DNA of 18,791 nt from contig JALQPE010000051.1 in assembly GCA_030407315.1 (NCBI GenBank), positions 1 to 18,791 on the forward strand, read 5' to 3'. How positions within the stretch are numbered: position 1 is the first letter of the stretch; each line of letters starts with the position of its first letter. Both the position numbers and the translations under genes were made by a program. This document shows positions 14,912 to 18,791 of this stretch, piece by piece. The notes below the pieces were generated by a model that saw only the letters and a program-made list of their open reading frames with translations, made no database searches and had not been told where the DNA came from. This DNA comes from Asparagopsis taxiformis. Lineage: Eukaryota > Rhodophyta > Florideophyceae > Bonnemaisoniales > Bonnemaisoniaceae.

Positions 14912-17900
14912 ATGGCTCCGAGACGGACTCCTATTCGAAAGAAAACCACAAGTCGTAGGACAAAGGCGAGATTCGATTCACTCAATGTGGCCAGTCCCAG
15001 TAAACAGCTTCCTGGGAAACTGCAGGGAGAAATCCGCAGCAGTGATGCAGCCTGCATGAACAAAGAAATCCCGAGAGGTAATGAGCTACGACGTGAGTGT
15101 ACCACAGATGACCTATTGGAGTCCCCAATCCCTATGGGTGACACAATAGAAGGTTGTATTGATGTGTACAGCAACAACGATGAAGCTGGAAGTGACATCT
15201 ACGTAGCATCGAGCACGCTAATGGAATCGGAAGAAGCAACCGGACGAGGTTCTGATTCCATTTCAACTGGAGGCCCGATAGACCGAAATGCTGGGGATGA
15301 AGCATGTGGTGATTTCAAGGCATTACTACAATGGCCTGCGATGTATGGGGCTCTTCAGCTGAGTGGAACTCAAAGAATGACAAGAGCCCACTATGAAGGT
15401 ACCCTGTTCGGAATGAATTTCCGCAGAGATCCAAGTGAGCACGTCCCGTCGGACTCTGTGATGCGACAGAAGATACTACCATTCTTGAGGAAACACTGCT
15501 ATGCAAAGAGCTGTGACATCGAGTTTCCGATAGACCTTCGAAAGAGCGGAGCAAGAGCTGCACAGCATCGAGGTGCAGTAGGAACCCGTGGAACAACAGA
15601 TGACAGAGACAATTGTGGAGGAATGGCGAAAGTTCGTATTGTACTCCCAAGCACATGGGCTCTGAAAGATGTCCAGACTCGACCAATCTTTAAAGCATTC
15701 CGCAGTGATGCGAACAATCGAAGCTCGGAAGGAGAAAAATCAACCGCAGAGTGCAGCATTGAAGATTCGTTCATTGCAAAGTGCAGGAGGGGTGTTTTGA
15801 GCGACCCATTCGTTCGCACAGCAGTTGTTCCCATTGACAGCGATGGGAAAAAGGGTTTGAAGCACATTTATGTACCTGATGGAACAGCAATTCGAATCCG
15901 ATGTCATCCAGGAGCTCGTCAGGTTGCCGTCATCGAAAGAGCAAAAGGGTTCAGGAAGAATGACAGAGATGGTGGGAAACCGAAGAGGAGAAGAGTGGTG
16001 GTTACGTCGTTGTGGGAACTTCATGCTAGGACCATAGTTACCTATGAGGCTCGACACGACGGTGAGCATGATGTGCATGTCGAAAAATATCTGCAGCCGC
16101 GAATGTCACATCTATTGGAATGGGAGAGGCAGCATGCTCTGCGAGCGATATCGCAATGTGTAATCGGAGCAGGAGCCAAGGGAAAAGGAACACGAGCTGG
16201 GGACGTGATAACCGTTCTATTACCAATTGGAATGGAAGAGGGCGATATTGTTCCACACGTCGTATTGGTGAACAGGTATTTGAAAGAGCAGGTCGGAGAA
16301 GCATCCACCATGTTACTTTGCTTTTCACCGGGCGCGAGCTTTGCTGAAGCCAGAAACCCGCCCGATGGACTAGGAAGCCCCAACTATGAAGAAATTCGTG
16401 TTTCAGGGGTGTTCTCGGATGGTTTCGGAGACTACAGGTCGCAATGGCACCCAGCGTCTCCGCGAGAAGATGCACCATGTTGGGGAAAGCTGGAGGATGG
16501 TCGAAACTACTTTGTTTACCGATTTCTCCTTTACACGGATGACTTCGAACCATTCACAAGCAGGAAGGGAAGTTTTGGTGGATGCTATATGTTACCTCTC
16601 AATCTACCACCTCGGAAAAGGGGAAGCTACCAAGCGGTTCGAGTGATTGGTTTGCCACCTCCGGGAGTGTCCACAAATTGTGTATTGCGATATATCGTTC
16701 AAGATATAGTGCGGGGAAGCACAGAGGGTTTCCCAACGAAAAATGCAGAGGGAGAAGATGTTGTGGTATTTCTAGACCCAGTGGGGAGCATTGGAGACTA
16801 TCCTGCAGTTTCACATACCCTGGATATTCTTGGACACACATCAAACTCTCCGTGCCACATCTGCAGTTTCCGCAAATATGACCTGAGCAGTACTGGTGGC
16901 ACGAAGAATGCATACACTTCGGTAGTGAACGGGCAAACATCGACGCATGCCAGGAGCAAGTATCGGAATGCATCGACACGTAAGGATGCCACAGAAACCC
17001 AGCTTCGCACTCTCGGACTGGCTGCAGAAGAAGGGGAAGATTTACCATTTCATGTCCTGAGCACTTCCTTGGAAGCAGTGCAGGAAGAAGTACCGAAGAC
17101 GGAAAACGGAGTTTCAGTTGTCCCAGCAATTTTTGACCCGTACCGTTCCGCAGTGATAGCACCTGACCATCTATTGTCTGGACTGGCACAAGATGTACTG
17201 AACGCTTGTATTTCAGCTGCCAGCCCACGGATTCGAGAGGTAGCTGAATTGCAAATTCTGGGCGCTCTGAAGAAGCTCAGGATGGGAAGGCAGAACCGTT
17301 TATTTGGAACCAACAATCTGCTTTCCATGAACATGAGTGACATATTCAGTGTGCTGCTGATAGCACCTATGGCATTCGAAAACGCAGCTCGAATGATGGA
17401 TGGGAAAGGGGAAGGTCATCGTGAAAAATTTGATGGGGCCGTCAAACTAGTAGTGATGTTTCAGAAGCTGGTTTCGTGTATTAGTTTCATGCCCGTATGG
17501 TGGAAAGACGGTCCACATGAAGTAGAGACGGCTGACGGAGAAGGTGGCAGGAATGAATACATTCTGGGAAGAACTGTAGACTACGTGGAGACGTTGAATG
17601 AGTATTGTCGGAAAGTGAAGGGAGCAGGAGCACATTTGGACAAGCCTAATGTTCATCGTCTTGTCGAGTTTTGTGTTCATACGCTTCCTGCCTACGGCTC
17701 TGTGAAGCACGTGCAGGAGCTTATATTCGAACGGATGCATCAGCCGCTGAAGAAAGGTGTGAGAATGTCCAATCATCAAAGCGAAAAGCTTTCAGCGCTG
17801 GAATTAGTTCTTGCGGATGACTGGCAGACGAGAGTGGCCATTGTTTTGCGCGAAATCGGCATGGAGCCACAACATTGCTCCTCGTCTGAATGCTCTCAAA

Positions 17901-17926
17901 TGGTCAACTTCTTTCACAGGAGCTAG
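14912..17926 (+). CDS. CACTA (Tnp2-like) DDE transposase, main frame of 1004 codons
   Basis: Catalyses cut-and-paste movement of the element. The start ATG (MAPRRTPIRKK) opens a basic, Ser/Arg-rich N-terminus. Candidate RNase H-fold residues: D543/D544 in LYTDDF (first Asp), D629 in GDYPA followed by C648-X2-C651 (HTSNSPCHIC), and E940 in FERMHQPLK near the end. In Tnp2, Plavaka and related CACTA-superfamily transposases the second Asp is likewise followed by a CX2C pair, and the Glu lies in an F-E-R-x-H context. CACTA ends next to it support the assignment. The frame stops at 17926, where the similarity-like protein sequence seems to continue in other frames (see next entry), so the C-terminus may be broken or spliced. 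The transposase side of the left arm is a near-identical but truncated duplicate. Confidence 0.82.
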   Translation: MAPRRTPIRKKTTSRRTKARFDSLNVASPSKQLPGKLQGEIRSSDAACMNKEIPRGNELRRECTTDDLLESPIPMGDTIEGCIDVYSNNDEAGSDIYVASSTLMESEEATGRGSDSISTGGPIDRNAGDEACGDFKALLQWPAMYGALQLSGTQRMTRAHYEGTLFGMNFRRDPSEHVPSDSVMRQKILPFLRKHCYAKSCDIEFPIDLRKSGARAAQHRGAVGTRGTTDDRDNCGGMAKVRIVLPSTWALKDVQTRPIFKAFRSDANNRSSEGEKSTAECSIEDSFIAKCRRGVLSDPFVRTAVVPIDSDGKKGLKHIYVPDGTAIRIRCHPGARQVAVIERAKGFRKNDRDGGKPKRRRVVVTSLWELHARTIVTYEARHDGEHDVHVEKYLQPRMSHLLEWERQHALRAISQCVIGAGAKGKGTRAGDVITVLLPIGMEEGDIVPHVVLVNRYLKEQVGEASTMLLCFSPGASFAEARNPPDGLGSPNYEEIRVSGVFSDGFGDYRSQWHPASPREDAPCWGKLEDGRNYFVYRFLLYTDDFEPFTSRKGSFGGCYMLPLNLPPRKRGSYQAVRVIGLPPPGVSTNCVLRYIVQDIVRGSTEGFPTKNAEGEDVVVFLDPVGSIGDYPAVSHTLDILGHTSNSPCHICSFRKYDLSSTGGTKNAYTSVVNGQTSTHARSKYRNASTRKDATETQLRTLGLAAEEGEDLPFHVLSTSLEAVQEEVPKTENGVSVVPAIFDPYRSAVIAPDHLLSGLAQDVLNACISAASPRIREVAELQILGALKKLRMGRQNRLFGTNNLLSMNMSDIFSVLLIAPMAFENAARMMDGKGEGHREKFDGAVKLVVMFQKLVSCISFMPVWWKDGPHEVETADGEGGRNEYILGRTVDYVETLNEYCRKVKGAGAHLDKPNVHRLVEFCVHTLPAYGSVKHVQELIFERMHQPLKKGVRMSNHQSEKLSALELVLADDWQTRVAIVLREIGMEPQHCSSSECSQMVNFFHRS

Positions 17927-18716
17927 GGAGAGAAATAGATGTGGAAGACGAGGTAGTGAAAAACTGCTTCCAGGAACCGGTTCTCCAGATTCTCTCCCAG
18001 CGTCGAGGAAAGATATTGTCGGCGGATGGTGAAATTGTGACGTGGAGAGGGCATGGAGGTATATCTATTGACGAGGTCAAGGAGTACATGAATGGAAAAT
18101 GTGATATGGCAGAGGGTGCTGTAGGTGTTTTCAAACGGTTCTTTACCGAAAGGTACGGAAGCGGAACAAGCGGGTGTGGAAAGTATGCCGAATGGGTGAG
18201 AAGAGTTTCTAGAAGCACTACGACAGTAGTGGGGAAGGAAAACAGTGCAGAGGTCTGGCTCTCTAGAATCAGGAGCTATCATCCATGCTGTTTGCCCTGA
18301 ACAGAGGATATGTGAGGATGGTGCAACTTCACAAGCGATTCTGTACCCGGCGTCTCGTCTCACATCAGAGATAATGCGGGGAAGAATTAATTATGAACCG
18401 CGGTTTTTTATTGTTCTAGCGTTCTTTATCCTCAGGAACGAGAGTGCGAGAGATGAGCAAGGTACACTTATGGAGTTTGCCTGGGTTTGCAAAAAACTGA
18501 TGAAGGAGTGTTCAAGGTCGAAGAGAGGCGACGAACAGTAATTGTGGAGATGAGTGAGGGAGTCACTGAGGTGTTTGCTATGCACTATTGCAATGGGAGT
18601 GTATGCGAATATGATGAGAACATGAGGGAGGTAAGGCACGGACCCGGACTGCTGGAGGGTGGAGAGATATATGCACTATGTAGGCGAGACGGATTTCCGC
18701 CGAGGGCTGCATGATT
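17888..18716 (+). pseudogene. Probable transposase C-terminal extension in shifted frames
   Basis: Beyond the stop at 17926, open frames overlap end to end: 17890-18300 (frame of GREIDVEDEV), then 18245-18541 (SGAIIHAVCPEQ), then 18487-18714 (VEERRRTVIVEMSEG). They change frame near 17890-17920, 18260 and 18500. The last change falls at an A6 run (18490-18495), a common indel site. Codon use looks the same in all three. A TTCTTTCACAG acceptor-like sequence ends at 17920, so an intron could explain the first shift. Either a decayed C-terminus or a spliced one fits. An AATAAA at about 18727 would serve as poly(A) signal. Confidence 0.5.
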
Positions 18717-18791
18717 TTAGGGAAGAATAAAATGAATAACCAGATGCATCACATATGAATAGTACACTCTAGGGCGTTGGTGGATTGGTGC

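Larger units (their letters stand above)
12544..18791 (+). mobile_element. Right CACTA-type DNA transposon copy (3' end beyond the window)
   Basis: Begins CACTACGGTGTTG at 12544. In order it carries GACAGT subterminal dyads, seven 35-bp tandem units, a minus-strand micro-exon gene, a divergent promoter region and a plus-strand transposase frame. The matching terminal inverted repeat is not seen before 18791, so the element is at least 6.2 kb. The three bases before it (ACG, 12541-12543) cannot be tested for a target-site duplication without the far end. Confidence 0.85.

Noticed and set aside
5162..16216. Arms as long terminal inverted repeats of a single giant transposon (for example Maverick-like)
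   Set aside because: CACTA ends face inward, the left arm stops in mid-gene, and subterminal repeats lie at the core side. That fits two opposed CACTA copies better than one element with outer termini.

Overview
This is eukaryotic nuclear DNA dominated by mobile elements. The evidence is GT-AG introns with pyrimidine-rich acceptors, copia retrotransposon proteins, an LTR whose primer-binding site matches the anticodon arm of initiator tRNA-Met, Pol III A and B boxes, and DNA-transposon ends beginning CACTA. The lineage cannot be fixed from the sequence. An alga or another protist with a repeat-rich genome is my best guess, and it is inference.

Layout. (1) 1-3273, minus strand: a decayed Ty1/copia element whose gag, integrase, reverse transcriptase and RNase H remnants are spread over shifted frames, with an internal deletion that fuses protease to integrase. 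(2) 3442-3981, minus strand: a small, apparently intact gene for a two-finger JAZ/U1-type zinc-finger protein; its start codon is assembled by splicing (A|TG). (3) 4161-4248: a tRNA-like Pol III unit. 4393-4449: a 19-bp tandem repeat. 4678-4899: an orphan copia-type LTR with its primer-binding site. (4) 5162-9060 and 12543-16216: two copies of one CACTA-type DNA transposon in inverted, head-to-head orientation. The right copy carries a 1004-codon transposase frame with identifiable D, D and E residues, with further related frames to about 18716. The left copy ends abruptly after about 435 transposase codons and has a stop at codon 395. (5) 9061-12542: a GC-rich core of unrelated composition between the two CACTA ends. 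It holds a 5'-truncated 526-codon frame of unknown function and about 1.9 kb packed with short hairpins.

Both arms share subterminal GACAGT dyads and seven 35-bp tandem units, presumably transposase-binding DNA. They also share a second transcription unit running from the transposase promoter side toward the CACTA end. Its three introns, an 11-nt and a 38-nt micro-exon, and a last exon ending at AATAAA keep their splice sites in both copies although the introns have diverged. A long imperfect hairpin lies in its first exon in both arms, but the stem sequences differ.

The strongest candidates for something undescribed are: (a) the mini-hairpin array at about 10380-12340, where variable stems flank a constant CCGTTG core; (b) the micro-exon, hairpin-bearing second gene of the CACTA element; and (c) the inverted CACTA pair around a foreign GC-rich core. 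No homology search or folding program was run. All hairpins, alignments and splice calls were made by eye.
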